Source: Opitutaceae bacterium
GTDB lineage: Bacteria; Verrucomicrobiota; Verrucomicrobiia; Opitutales; Opitutaceae
Assembly: GCA_028284235.1 (NCBI GenBank)
Contig: JANQSC010000008.1
Span: 124,001 to 188,000 of the forward strand
Reading direction: 5' to 3'
DNA length: 64,000 nt
Shown: in pieces, positions 8,420 through 17,136 of the stretch
How positions within the stretch are numbered: the first letter of the stretch is position 1
Layout of the letters: each line of letters opens with the position of its first letter
Notes under the pieces: model-generated
The model's database searches: none
What the model saw: only the letters and a program-made list of their open reading frames with translations
What the model was told of the DNA's origin: nothing
Position numbers and translations under genes: made by a program

Positions 8420-9768
8420 ATACGAGCGATTTTTCCAGTCGGAGTAATTTCGATGGATTTTACAAACTTAAGAAATGCGGGTCGTTTGTAGTCCGCTAGG
8501 AGTTCATTGCAGCGTGACTGTATGATCGATTTCAACTCACTTTCTTCTTCGCCGGGGGATGCGACGATGTCGGCGACTACCAATTCTCCCAGTATTGGGT
8601 TCTTTTTTCCATAGACGCGTGTCATAACTACTTTCTCGGTTTCTAAAATACACTGTTCTACTTCGGTTGGTTGCACTTTGCGCCCTCCAACATTGATAGC
8701 CCCGTTTCTACGTCCGAGAAAGTAATAGCGATCGCCGACTAGTTCGACGAGGTCACCCGTGTCGATCCAACCGTCGTTTGCCATATTGTCATCGGGTTCC
8801 GCAATGTAATGGGCTTTCCCCTTCTCTGACTTGACTAGTAATTGCCCTTCTGAGGATACGCCGATTCTGACATTAGGTGGTGGAGTGGCAAGGTAGCTGG
8901 CGGGGAAACCCGCTTTGCGGTCCTTCACAGCAAATCCAACGCCTGCTTCGGTCGATGCATAAATATGTGTGATTCGAGAGTCTGGGAAACGTCTTGAGAG
9001 CATTGTTAAGAGCTGCTGATCGGCTATCTCGCCTCCTAAAGATAAGAACTCGAGAGGCATGTCGCTAAAATCTTTAGTCATTAGCAAGCGTCGCCACATA
9101 CTTGGTGTAGCTGACAATGCGTTGCACTGATTCTGTATAAAACTTTTAACTATAGTATCTGGATCGGATAGGTTCTCGGGCTGAATTAACGCAGACCCTC
9201 CGCAGATACTTTGAAGCAGTGTCTGCAGGCCCGCAAATCGCGTAGGGTCGTAAAGCAGACCCCAACGCAACTGAGAGCCAAAGACTTTGTCCATTTTGAC
9301 AGACCTTGTTAGGGATTCGAGATTGTGAGAGACGAGTTTTGGCGTGCCAGTAGTGCCTGAAGTGGGAATGATCCAGGTTGTATCAACGTAAATGTCGTTA
9401 TGTATATGTTTGCCTGTTCCTTTCGAATCGGAAGGCGAATCCAGAGAGTCACTAACAGGTGGAAACGGTTTGTGGACGGTGGTGCGGCAACCAGACTTCT
9501 TTTTGAATGAATCGATTTGTTCGATTGGCGTAGAGTCTGACAAAATAAGAATCGATTGAGCAGTACCATCTAGGGCGATGAGCCAGAGAAGTAAATCGGT
9601 AGTCGATCTTGGGATGAGAGTGACCGACTTGTTTTGGTACTCGGCAACTACCGCCCTATTGCTCGCGAGTCGATCAAGCGCGTCTTTCCTATCTAATGAC
9701 TTGTTCGATTCGAACAATAGCTCACTAGTTTGGCCTGCTACTTCGATATGTTGTCTTAATCTCATCAT
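8416..9768 (-). CDS. AMP-binding acyl/amino-acid-activating enzyme (ANL superfamily)
   Basis: A 450-residue adenylate-forming ligase, shorter at the N-terminus than usual acyl-CoA synthetases. Core motifs are intact: the P-loop TSGTTGTPK (residues 136-144), YASTEAG, GWIDTGDLVEL, the hinge GRRNGAINVGGRKVQPTEVE and the C-terminal catalytic lysine in PTGKIARI. It would activate a carboxylic acid as AMP ester and pass it to a thiol. The carrier protein gene lies immediately upstream with a 4-nt stop/start overlap (ATGATGAG around 9765-9768), so the carrier's phosphopantetheine arm is the probable acceptor rather than free CoA. Which acid is activated cannot be read from the sequence. ATG at 9768 or 9765 could start it. 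Confidence 0.87.
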   Translation of the reverse strand: MMRLRQHIEVAGQTSELLFESNKSLDRKDALDRLASNRAVVAEYQNKSVTLIPRSTTDLLLWLIALDGTAQSILILSDSTPIEQIDSFKKKSGCRTTVHKPFPPVSDSLDSPSDSKGTGKHIHNDIYVDTTWIIPTSGTTGTPKLVSHNLESLTRSVKMDKVFGSQLRWGLLYDPTRFAGLQTLLQSICGGSALIQPENLSDPDTIVKSFIQNQCNALSATPSMWRRLLMTKDFSDMPLEFLSLGGEIADQQLLTMLSRRFPDSRITHIYASTEAGVGFAVKDRKAGFPASYLATPPPNVRIGVSSEGQLLVKSEKGKAHYIAEPDDNMANDGWIDTGDLVELVGDRYYFLGRRNGAINVGGRKVQPTEVEQCILETEKVVMTRVYGKKNPILGELVVADIVASPGEEESELKSIIQSRCNELLADYKRPAFLKFVKSIEITPTGKIARI

Positions 9769-10025
9769 TTTTGAGCTCGGTCTTTAAACCGTTCATATAC
9801 AGAAAACAACTCTGCAAAAGTCCTTGGGTAAACAGGTTCATCCATGAGTGTGAAAGGATCGTAGCCTAACTTCATTTCAAGATCTGTAACCAAAACTGCA
9901 AATCCTAGTGAATCGAGTCCACTCTCAAGTAAGACCATGTCGTCTTCGAGTGATTCTGGAACTTCAATATTACGGTTTTTACAAGCTTCCCTGTAGGAAG
10001 TTTCTATTTCTTGACGAATGTTCAT
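9765..10025 (-). CDS. Acyl carrier protein
   Basis: An 86-residue acidic helical protein of typical ACP length. The attachment site is L-E-S-G-L-D-S-L-G-F, with Ser39 as the predicted phosphopantetheine acceptor, followed by helix II (VTDLEMKLGYDP) and a final helix with FAELFSVYERF. It differs from housekeeping AcpP (DSLDTVE), which marks it as a dedicated carrier. It is first in a coupled ACP-ligase-SDR set and follows a CysE-like acyltransferase gene by 66 bp. The inferred role is to hold an activated acyl or aminoacyl group that is reduced by the SDR and then transferred to a sugar. Confidence 0.88.
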   Translation of the reverse strand: MNIRQEIETSYREACKNRNIEVPESLEDDMVLLESGLDSLGFAVLVTDLEMKLGYDPFTLMDEPVYPRTFAELFSVYERFKDRAQK

Positions 10026-10091
10026 AATAACTGGATGTGATTTTGATATGGATGTATTTAAGTAAATTACAGTTGAAGAGTATATACAAAA

Positions 10092-10643
10092 TTAGCTACC
10101 TAACTTTGGAAGTACCTTGCAAATTGGAGAAGCCACAATCGAATTTGAAGGAACATTAGTCATTACGACTGCGCAAGGCCCGATTGTCACATTGTCGCCA
10201 ATTGTAATATTCCCGGCAAGAACCGCATTTGCGCCGACTTCAACGGAGTTGCCGAGAACGGGTGCAGCGTTGTTGACCCCCCCTCCGTGATTTGGTCCTC
10301 TCCCAATGCTAACGCCCTGTCGAATTAGGCAATCGTCTCCGATCACAGATCGATTGTGAACCAGTATGCCGCCCTGGTGCGCTATCCGTAGACGTCTCCC
10401 AATTCTTGTATAGTCAAAAATTTCAATACCATAGAAATTGCGAATGAAAACATGCGCGATAACATAGAGCAGATATAGTGGCGCTTTTATTATCTTGTAC
10501 TTGATTCCTCTTCGCCAGCACGCGATCCTGTAGTTTAGTAAAGCCTGAAAGCCTGGTCGAAAGAGACTTCGATCATTTCTAATCCAATCTTCTTTTATGA
10601 ACACACGAAGTTGTTTGAAGGTTATGGGAGAAGCGTTATTCAT
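10092..10643 (-). CDS. CysE-like left-handed beta-helix acyltransferase
   Basis: A 183-residue protein with an N-terminal helical part (to about 75) and a hexapeptide-repeat beta-helix from about 85 to 170 (IGRRLRIAHQGG, VIGDDCLIRQGVSIG, LGNSVEVGANAVLAGNITIGDNVTIGPCAVV). The His-Gln-Gly-Gly and the long C-terminal coils are those of serine acetyltransferase-type enzymes, which in polysaccharide loci O-acetylate sugars with acetyl-CoA. Here an ACP-bound acyl donor is also possible, because the ACP gene follows directly. The start ATG at 10643 precedes MNNASPITFKQLR. The serine O-acetyltransferase function itself is less likely, since the protein is shorter than CysE and sits in a glycan locus. 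Confidence 0.85.
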   Translation of the reverse strand: MNNASPITFKQLRVFIKEDWIRNDRSLFRPGFQALLNYRIACWRRGIKYKIIKAPLYLLYVIAHVFIRNFYGIEIFDYTRIGRRLRIAHQGGILVHNRSVIGDDCLIRQGVSIGRGPNHGGGVNNAAPVLGNSVEVGANAVLAGNITIGDNVTIGPCAVVMTNVPSNSIVASPICKVLPKLGS

Positions 10644-10956
10644 TTTTATTCTGTTGAAGAACTAGATATGTCTTGCACAAATTAGATTGAGCAATTATAT
10701 ATATGATAAACTACTAGTAATTGATCGCAGACCTTTAAGTCTATTGATTCTCAATACGTAACGATTTTAGCACAAGCATATGTTACGTATTGATCAAGTT
10801 TGAATCAAACTAATATAGTTACAGGTTTAACGTCTTTTGAATTGTACGATTTGAGTAGTATCTGCAAGCGAATGAAAGTAATAGATCTATTGTACGACTA
10901 GTTGAGAAAACGAATGTCGTTGACGCCCGAAAAGACGAATCTTGGAACGAATAGTC
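10644..10956. other. AT-rich intergenic stretch
   Basis: 313 bp of visibly AT-rich DNA between the phosphoribosyltransferase-type gene and the acyltransferase gene. No frame, tandem repeat or clear terminator is seen. Confidence 0.5.
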
Positions 10957-11907
10957 TTATCGCCTAGCGAACTTTCTTTGAATCACAGTTGGCGCACGTT
11001 TGAGTATAAATGAAGCACGAGCGAGTGTCGTGGGCTTGATAAGTTGCCAGTTAGATAGGCAAAATACAGGTTTACCTGACAGTTTTGAAAGTCGAGTAGC
11101 TGATTCGAGGTCCCACTCAAAGGACAGATAGGCTCCAGAGTTGACGTAGTAATTCGACTTAAATCGAATATAATCGTTCTTTGTACTGTTTTCTTCCCCT
11201 GGAGCTCGATTAGTGATCAGCTTATCAAATTTGATATCGTGATTACCGAGCCAAGTGGCAACTTTGGCATGATATTTATCAGGAATATTTGTGATCAAAT
11301 GACCGATAGTATACGTTGGCGTTGTATTGGGCGGTTTGTTGTCTGAAATATGGGAAAGAAATTCTTCATTGCTTAAGCTTTTTGACTGAGAGTTCGTTAG
11401 TATTTTTATATCGACGCAGCTTTTCTCAATTAAATGAGAGTGTAGTATATTCCATTGAAAAATTCGCCTTAAGGCCAATCTCTCAAGCCAGATATCTACG
11501 AGATTCTCCATGCCAGGTGTAACATATGGAACCATATATGAGATATCGAATTTGTCTGTTAGATGGGACAAATTTTCTTTGAGTATCCGAATTTGAGTTC
11601 CTCTGCCTATGCAATCATCTACTACAAGAACTTTGTTTTTACTAGAATTATGTATGCTCGATCTCAATTTTCTGTGTCCGCTATTGATTAGTCGATCATT
11701 TTTTAGTCCCTCGATGTCAGTTAGGGGCAGGTTCAAGTAAAGCGCGATAAGATTTGCAGGAAGTAGTCCGCTTCTAGGCACTCCAGCAACAATATTAAAA
11801 TCTGATGGGAACTTGTCTAAGTTTGAAACAATTAAACTGTTCATGTCCGAAACGCTACGATATTCGGTCATCGTTAAATTTGAGCCCCGATGAATTTTCT
11901 TTTTCAT
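10957..11907 (-). CDS. PRTase-HAD two-domain protein; PRTase motif intact, HAD motif lost
   Basis: A 316-residue protein. The N-terminal half is a type I phosphoribosyltransferase: substrate loop GVPRSGLLPANLIALYL (residues 42-58), LPLTDIEG, and the PRPP-binding VLVVDDCIGRGTQ (93-105) with both acidic residues. The C-terminal half aligns with the HAD phosphatase domain of the neighbouring 12014-12964 protein (WNILHSHLIEKSC, WLGNHDIKFDKLI, SGKPVFCL). However, the HAD nucleophile motif D-x-D-G is replaced by V-D-I-K-I-L (165-170), so phosphatase activity should be absent. Two-domain proteins of this type make ribofuranosyl residues by transferring phosphoribose from PRPP to a glycan and then removing the 5'-phosphate. 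This one should do only the first step. ATG at 11907 or an in-frame ATG at codon 13 may start it. Confidence 0.8.
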   Translation of the reverse strand: MKKKIHRGSNLTMTEYRSVSDMNSLIVSNLDKFPSDFNIVAGVPRSGLLPANLIALYLNLPLTDIEGLKNDRLINSGHRKLRSSIHNSSKNKVLVVDDCIGRGTQIRILKENLSHLTDKFDISYMVPYVTPGMENLVDIWLERLALRRIFQWNILHSHLIEKSCVDIKILTNSQSKSLSNEEFLSHISDNKPPNTTPTYTIGHLITNIPDKYHAKVATWLGNHDIKFDKLITNRAPGEENSTKNDYIRFKSNYYVNSGAYLSFEWDLESATRLSKLSGKPVFCLSNWQLIKPTTLARASFILKRAPTVIQRKFARR

Positions 11908-12013
11908 AGTGAATTCAAGATGTATGGAATATAGTCAAAAAATGTATTGTAAAAATTTTGAGATGATATTTATGAATTTATAGAAATAACAATCCTAAAT
12001 ACATCATATTTAG

Positions 12014-12964
12014 CTAGAAAATTGTATTGAACAGATATGAAAGATTGCGTTTCCAGTTTCCTAGGGTTCTACCAAAAATTCGTTTTCTCATTCTTGGACT
12101 GGCCATTACGGTTTTCCCTGAGGGAAGACAGGTCACGGGTTTGCCTGCTTCCTCTGATATTAATCTAGCCAAGCGTTCGCTACTTTCGATAAACTGAACG
12201 GCACCAGTTTCATTATACACCTTTGCTTTGTATATGTGGTCTGATTTGGATTTGAGTCGATCGTCAAGCGAATCATAGTTCATCATGATAAGTTCACGAT
12301 ATTGTATCCCATTGTCGTGAAGCCATTGTTCTGTTAGCCCTCTGTACTTTTCTAGTCTGCATGTGACTAGCCAACCGAGTTCTGTGCTTGTTTTAAGGAG
12401 AACGTTCGCATTTCGTAAGAAGTTCTCGTAACGTGGCCCATCATCGTCTTCGTCCTTTACAGGGTCGACGCAAAGTACACCATCTATATCAATGCATGAG
12501 TTATGCAGTGATTCGTTTTGCATGCAATTCCAAGAAAAATCTGGTCTTCTATTCAGCTCTCGAAATACTATCTGATTGTCATCCGATACATTTCTTGGGC
12601 CAAAGACACTTGCTACGAATATGGACGCGTTGGAATTTTTCGATCGTATTTCACGCTGGAGATGAGAATTATCGTCGATATCAAAGTAAGATTCTTGAAC
12701 TACAAGTATACAATCGGCTTTTGCGATTGATTCAGTGTTGTTGCCAAAATCATCAAAAGTACAGTTTGAAATAAAGCGGCTCTGTTTAAAGTTTACTAGA
12801 TCAGTCATGGGTCGCTTTAAGTACAGCGATAGAATGCTTGCTGCAATTAGACTGTTGTCTGTTGCCCCAACGATTATGTTTACGTTTCGTGGTAGTAGTC
12901 GCAAGCCTTGTATTATTGATCGATGTAGCTCCTCAATACCGATGGCATTTAAAGTATGATTCAT
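12014..12964 (-). CDS. PRTase-HAD two-domain protein; HAD motif intact, PRTase motif lost
   Basis: A 316-residue paralogue of the 10957-11907 protein, colinear along its length (NVNIIVGATDNSLIAASILS against NIVAGVPRSGLLPANLIA, then LYLKRPMTDL, FSWNCMQNESLHNSC). In the N-terminal domain the PRPP motif has decayed: the conserved V-D-D-x-x-x-x-G-T is ILVVQESYFDID (about 86-97), and the P-R-S-G loop is T-D-N-S. In contrast the C-terminal HAD domain keeps the nucleophile motif C-I-D-I-D-G-V-L (157-164, Asp159 and Asp161), a T-C-R motif II near 201 and lysines near 246-248. It is therefore predicted to be a phosphoribosyl-phosphatase with a structural, possibly partner-binding, PRTase shell. It lies 106 bp upstream of its partner. 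Confidence 0.8.
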   Translation of the reverse strand: MNHTLNAIGIEELHRSIIQGLRLLPRNVNIIVGATDNSLIAASILSLYLKRPMTDLVNFKQSRFISNCTFDDFGNNTESIAKADCILVVQESYFDIDDNSHLQREIRSKNSNASIFVASVFGPRNVSDDNQIVFRELNRRPDFSWNCMQNESLHNSCIDIDGVLCVDPVKDEDDDGPRYENFLRNANVLLKTSTELGWLVTCRLEKYRGLTEQWLHDNGIQYRELIMMNYDSLDDRLKSKSDHIYKAKVYNETGAVQFIESSERLARLISEEAGKPVTCLPSGKTVMASPRMRKRIFGRTLGNWKRNLSYLFNTIF

Positions 12965-13108
12965 GAAAATAGATGTGATAAAGTGCTATATAAGGGATAT
13001 GGTAAAATAGATATAGTGCTATTTTGATATCAAAAGTGGAAAATTGGATCTGTATGGAACTACAGATCTAATCGTAAATTTAGGATATAAGTCTTATTAA
13101 GATTTTGG

Positions 13109-14275
13109 TTAGGTGACACTGTTGATCAAAAGTTCTTCTAGTTTATTTGATAATATATTCGTATCAAAAAGTTCTATTGCTCTGCGTCTGCCCAGATCGC
13201 CCATCCGTTTTCTAAGTACATCGTCTTTTCCTAGTTTTATCATTGCCTTAGCCATTGCGTTAGTGTCTCGTTCGGGCACTAGGAAACCGTTTTCACCATC
13301 AGTTATTTGATCGGGGATACCACCGCAGTGCGTAGCGACTACTGGAAGGCCTGTTGCGGAAGCCTCGGTTATAGAGACGCCAAAACCTTCTCGGGCAGCT
13401 GATGTAGTAAGAGAGTGCTGTAAAAAGATGGTAGAAGATTGAAGCTCTTTTTTGACGCGATCAGGTGGCTGAGCGCCTATGAACTCAACATCTGATTCAA
13501 TGCCAAGATTCTGAGAGAGCTTTATAAGCTCTTGTTGGGAATTGCCCTTGCCTATAATAATTAGTTTTGCGTTTGGAACTGATTGTTTAGTTATTGCGAA
13601 TGCTCTGATGCTATAATCTATTCCTTTCCATGGCACTAAGCGAGACACACAAATAAAGCGCACATTGGTTGACTTAGACGAATTCGGCTTGAACTCAGAA
13701 GTAGGCACTCCGCAAGGTATGAGATGTACTCGGTCTTTAGATAGTCCATTCTCCAGCATCCACTGCCTTTGATGGCTTCCTACTACTACAATATTTGTGA
13801 ATCGATTAAGAGAACTAAGTAAACTTCTACGATACCACTTGTTTCTAAGCATAGAGGAAAGATCTAATCCATGAAAATGAACGATTAAAGGGATCTTTTT
13901 GTGATCAGCAATTGGCAGTAGTCTCAACGCTATATGTCCAAAGTGGCAAAGAATGGCAGCAGGAGGTCTTTGTTCATAAAGATCAATAAGCATATTTTTC
14001 TCGCGACCAATAGAGCCAAGAAAATTGCCGTTTAGAGAGTTGTGCAAATAGGTGTACCATCTTGTAAATCTATTTGGAATGAGTCGGAATGGTAATGTAT
14101 GTACCTCCCCGAGCTCGACACTTTTATGAGGATTGAGATCTTTCCAGCATATTATAGTAGATGTAGAGCGAGAAAAGTTTAAGATCTGTCGACTAATCCA
14201 CGGCTCACTACTAGCCCCTAATCGAGGGCAAGCAACCCAGATAGGTATCTTATTTTTGGCTTGAATTAAGTCCAT
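13109..14275 (-). CDS. Glycosyltransferase family 4 (GT-B)
   Basis: A 388-residue retaining GT-B enzyme. The N-terminal domain contains HFHGLDLSS and LIPCGV, and the C-terminal domain has RFICVSRLVPWKGIDYSIRAF, KLIIIGKGN and the donor-binding E-x7-E region EGFGVSITEASATGLPVVATHCGGIPD (about residues 290-316). It adds one hexose-type residue from a nucleotide sugar on the cytoplasmic side; the exact sugar is unknown. ATG at 14275 has AGGA about 11 bp upstream. It sits between the second flippase (53 bp upstream) and the two phosphoribosyltransferase-type genes, so it may act next to the proposed ribofuranosyl step. Confidence 0.92.
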   Translation of the reverse strand: MDLIQAKNKIPIWVACPRLGASSEPWISRQILNFSRSTSTIICWKDLNPHKSVELGEVHTLPFRLIPNRFTRWYTYLHNSLNGNFLGSIGREKNMLIDLYEQRPPAAILCHFGHIALRLLPIADHKKIPLIVHFHGLDLSSMLRNKWYRRSLLSSLNRFTNIVVVGSHQRQWMLENGLSKDRVHLIPCGVPTSEFKPNSSKSTNVRFICVSRLVPWKGIDYSIRAFAITKQSVPNAKLIIIGKGNSQQELIKLSQNLGIESDVEFIGAQPPDRVKKELQSSTIFLQHSLTTSAAREGFGVSITEASATGLPVVATHCGGIPDQITDGENGFLVPERDTNAMAKAMIKLGKDDVLRKRMGDLGRRRAIELFDTNILSNKLEELLINSVT

Positions 14276-14328
14276 TTGAGGGTCCTAAACGAGAAGTTTG
14301 TAAGTTAACTGGAGTTAGTTGCCCTATG

Positions 14329-15879
14329 TTATTCAGATTGGTTGGATCGATTATTACGTAGTTGGTCTAAGACTAGTGTAATTTCTACTCTAACTTGTTT
14401 GCAAAGGATTAGAATAGCGATGGACGTTGCTGCTGCACCTGCGACTACAATCGTCACCCTGGCCCAAGGTTCGAAAGGCAACGAAAAGTTATATAACACA
14501 ATACCTTGAAAGTACAATGCGCCGGTCACAAGTATTGGATTGAATAGACTTTTTGTTACGGAGCCTAGGTTGATCGGAGTTCCATGGTACGCGTATAGTA
14601 ATGTTGGTATAAGTAATATGAAGGCGGCAATGGTTGATGCAATTGCTACTCCGACCGCACCCCAATTGACACCGATCGCTATAGCGATCACACTGACAAT
14701 TGAATTTATCACTCCCCAACGGAACATTCGCGCGGTGCGGTCAAGCGACATGTAGACCCAACCCGTGGTGGCCACAATTGGTTGTATTATTGCGAATGCT
14801 GCAAAAATTTGAAATATGAGAGCTGCGTGTCCCCATTGGGGGCCTAACATAATAAATACAACTTCTTCTGAAAGCAAGCATAAAAGACCGATGAGCGGCA
14901 TGGAGGCGTACGCAATTGTCCTTATCGCTTGAAGGTAGTAGTTGCGAAATTGTTTTGGGTTGTTTTGTAAACGACTTAATGCAGGCATAGCCACTGCGAC
15001 CACCGGACCATTGATTTGAGCTAAAGGTAGCTGGAGAAGCGCGTACGCTTTGGAGTACACTCCAAGGGCGCCGGCTCCCACAAAACGCCCAATCAGGAGG
15101 TTGTCAGCGTTGCGAGTAAAATAGTTGAACAGGGTGAACCCTGTTAGATTCCCGCCGAAGCGAATCATTGAACTGACTTCTGCACTTCGTTTAGGGCGAC
15201 CTGGCAACCAACCTGAGAAACAGAAGCTTGCTATTGCAAAGGTCGCGCTTTGTGTCGCTGTCATTCCAACCAGAGCCCAGTAGTTTGCTCCGAGAATCGC
15301 CATAATAATTGAGCAGATAACGCCTGCCGCCATAGAAATAATTTCAATACTTGCTAGAGCCTTGAACCGCATTTGCCTTCTAAGTAGGGCAGTATGTTGC
15401 GCGCCCAGTCCTCCAAAAATGAACGTACAAGAAAGGCCGATGGTGATTAACGTTAATCTTGGTTCGTCGTAGAAAGAAGCTACTAAGGGTGCTATTGATA
15501 CGCCTATACCGGCCAGAACAATGCTAGCTGCGACATTTATCCAAAAAAGAGTTGAGACCTGATCGTGTTTAATATCGGGCCGCTGGACTGTGGCCATAGA
15601 AAGCCCAAGGTCCTTGAATTGTCCTATAAAACCAGTAAACACAGCAACCATTGCAATAAGTCCAAAGTCCTCCGGTGAAAGTATTCGAGCGATGATTGCA
15701 GTGGAAATCATCTGTAAAGCGAAACGAATTGCTTGGCCTAATACTGTAACTGCGCCACCTCGAACCGACCGCCGTTTTAAGTTGCCTTCGAGGTGATCTG
15801 TTCGAAAGTGGCGTTCCTGTTTAGCATCGACGGAAGAGTCTTGGTTGCAGGAATTTGATTCTAAGTTACCTTTGTACAC
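14329..15879 (-). CDS. Wzx-type polysaccharide flippase (MOP superfamily), copy 2
   Basis: A 516-residue membrane protein with 12-14 predicted helices after about 35 polar residues. It is paralogous to the protein at 5077-6600. Matching segments include ARILSPEDFGLIAM, QVSTLFWIN, QHTALLRRQMRF, FNYFTRNADNLLIGRFVGAGALGVYSKAYALLQLPLAQINGP and a similar C-terminal helix set. It would translocate lipid-linked repeats. The start at 15879 is GTG, because no ATG occurs before the first conserved helix; the exact start is uncertain. Divergence between the two copies is substantial, so they probably do not come from a recent duplication and may serve different repeat units or polymers. Confidence 0.92.
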   Translation of the reverse strand: MYKGNLESNSCNQDSSVDAKQERHFRTDHLEGNLKRRSVRGGAVTVLGQAIRFALQMISTAIIARILSPEDFGLIAMVAVFTGFIGQFKDLGLSMATVQRPDIKHDQVSTLFWINVAASIVLAGIGVSIAPLVASFYDEPRLTLITIGLSCTFIFGGLGAQHTALLRRQMRFKALASIEIISMAAGVICSIIMAILGANYWALVGMTATQSATFAIASFCFSGWLPGRPKRSAEVSSMIRFGGNLTGFTLFNYFTRNADNLLIGRFVGAGALGVYSKAYALLQLPLAQINGPVVAVAMPALSRLQNNPKQFRNYYLQAIRTIAYASMPLIGLLCLLSEEVVFIMLGPQWGHAALIFQIFAAFAIIQPIVATTGWVYMSLDRTARMFRWGVINSIVSVIAIAIGVNWGAVGVAIASTIAAFILLIPTLLYAYHGTPINLGSVTKSLFNPILVTGALYFQGIVLYNFSLPFEPWARVTIVVAGAAATSIAILILCKQVRVEITLVLDQLRNNRSNQSE

Positions 15880-16248
15880 TTGAATTGTGAGATTACTTCT
15901 TACTCAAAGCTCGGGTTTATAGGCTTAGGTCGATGCTACTGATTATTGGCGAAAAGCGATCAATTGCAGATCGGCTATTGAATCGGAAGTGACTGTTATT
16001 GAATGGATCAAAACCGTTAAAGGTAGAACTTTAAAAAACTAATCTTAGTAAATGTATAAAAGAATATTTTGGAATAATGACAAACAATATACTAAGATCT
16101 ACTTTGGATGAGTGACATTTGTTTTCGAGATTAGGTGCAAAGTAAGAGACACTTATGCATGTCTGCATTGAGATCTCAAATAGGCTCTTATCTGAAAAAT
16201 TCTATATGACTCTGGTATATAGTAAGTAGTTGTGAGTGACTTTTGAAT
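15880..16248. other. AT-rich intergenic stretch
   Basis: 369 bp upstream of the second flippase gene, markedly AT-rich. No open frame of note. A promoter for the flippase-GT4-PRTase group is plausible here, but I cannot assign boxes with confidence. Confidence 0.4.
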
Positions 16249-17097
16249 TTATCGTCGCCATTCCTCATTCACGCCAATTAACTTCTTGGCTCTTTTCTTC
16301 AATATGCGTATCTTTTTCCGCCACCCAACGTGATACTTAGGGTCCGGATGAGCGCGTTGCACTTGCTTAGCGTTGTATTTGACTCTTGCCCCCCACTGTG
16401 CGATGGTCGTTACATTGTCGTGAATCGCGCTTAACGGGCGTTGCTTCATGAAGGCCGCATCCGTTTTGATCAGACAATAGGGCGATCGGGGGTCATCCAT
16501 GTGCTCTTCGTGTATAAAAGGGTAGGCCCATCCGTTTTGCCAACCCGACAGCGCCGCCCGAATGCAATAGCCTGGAAAAGACTCTTTGGTTCGAAGCCCT
16601 CCGAGCTCTTGTTGACAGTCGCGTCTTAAAATGTAGCCGCTACCTTGAACCCAGCAGTTCTTCATCAGCTGATTGCCGTTCGCAAGATCGATGATCTTCT
16701 TCTGAGCAATTTCTTGGAGAAAATCCTCTTCATAAAAACGCCAACAGCCCACGATTCCAAGCCTTGGGTTGTTTTGAAGCATCTTCCGAATCGAAGCACC
16801 CCAACCGTCGGGTAGCATACAATCGTCGTCCACTTTAGAAAGATATTCGCAGTCGTCGCCTACGTTCTCCCAGAACCAGTTGGTCGGCTCCCTCAATCGC
16901 CTATTCTCTGGACTGAATTCGTAATGGTGGAATCTCGGATGCTCTTGGAGAGCTTTGACAACACTGATTGTCTCCTCATCGCGACTGTTTTGCCACACCC
17001 AAACCCGCATAGTCTCATCGCAACTCGCGAGAAGTCTTTCCAAGGCGAGCTTGGTGTAAATGGGGCGATTATATGTGATCATCAATATATCGTGCAT
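16249..17097 (-). CDS. GT2-like (GT-A) glycosyltransferase
   Basis: A 282-residue protein starting DILMITYNRPIYTKLALERLL, the GT-A nucleotide-binding start. Its metal-binding motif is K-V-D-D-D-C-M-L-P (about residues 88-96), and a later NCWVQGSGYILRRDC region replaces the usual acceptor loop. The C-terminus is very basic (KKIRILKKRAKKL), consistent with membrane-surface association. Its start ATG at 17097 lies 39 bp downstream of the FrhB-like gene, so the two form a pair. It is less similar to standard GT2 proteins than the others here. The transferase call is firm, but the sugar is unknown. Confidence 0.82.
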   Translation of the reverse strand: MHDILMITYNRPIYTKLALERLLASCDETMRVWVWQNSRDEETISVVKALQEHPRFHHYEFSPENRRLREPTNWFWENVGDDCEYLSKVDDDCMLPDGWGASIRKMLQNNPRLGIVGCWRFYEEDFLQEIAQKKIIDLANGNQLMKNCWVQGSGYILRRDCQQELGGLRTKESFPGYCIRAALSGWQNGWAYPFIHEEHMDDPRSPYCLIKTDAAFMKQRPLSAIHDNVTTIAQWGARVKYNAKQVQRAHPDPKYHVGWRKKIRILKKRAKKLIGVNEEWRR

Positions 17098-17136
17098 AAG
17101 GTGATTGTCAGGTTAATTGTGGCAGCTTTTGAGTAG

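Noticed and set aside
10957..12964. Interpretation as housekeeping orotate or purine phosphoribosyltransferases
   Set aside because: The fused HAD half, the tandem duplication and the glycan-locus setting do not fit nucleotide salvage enzymes.
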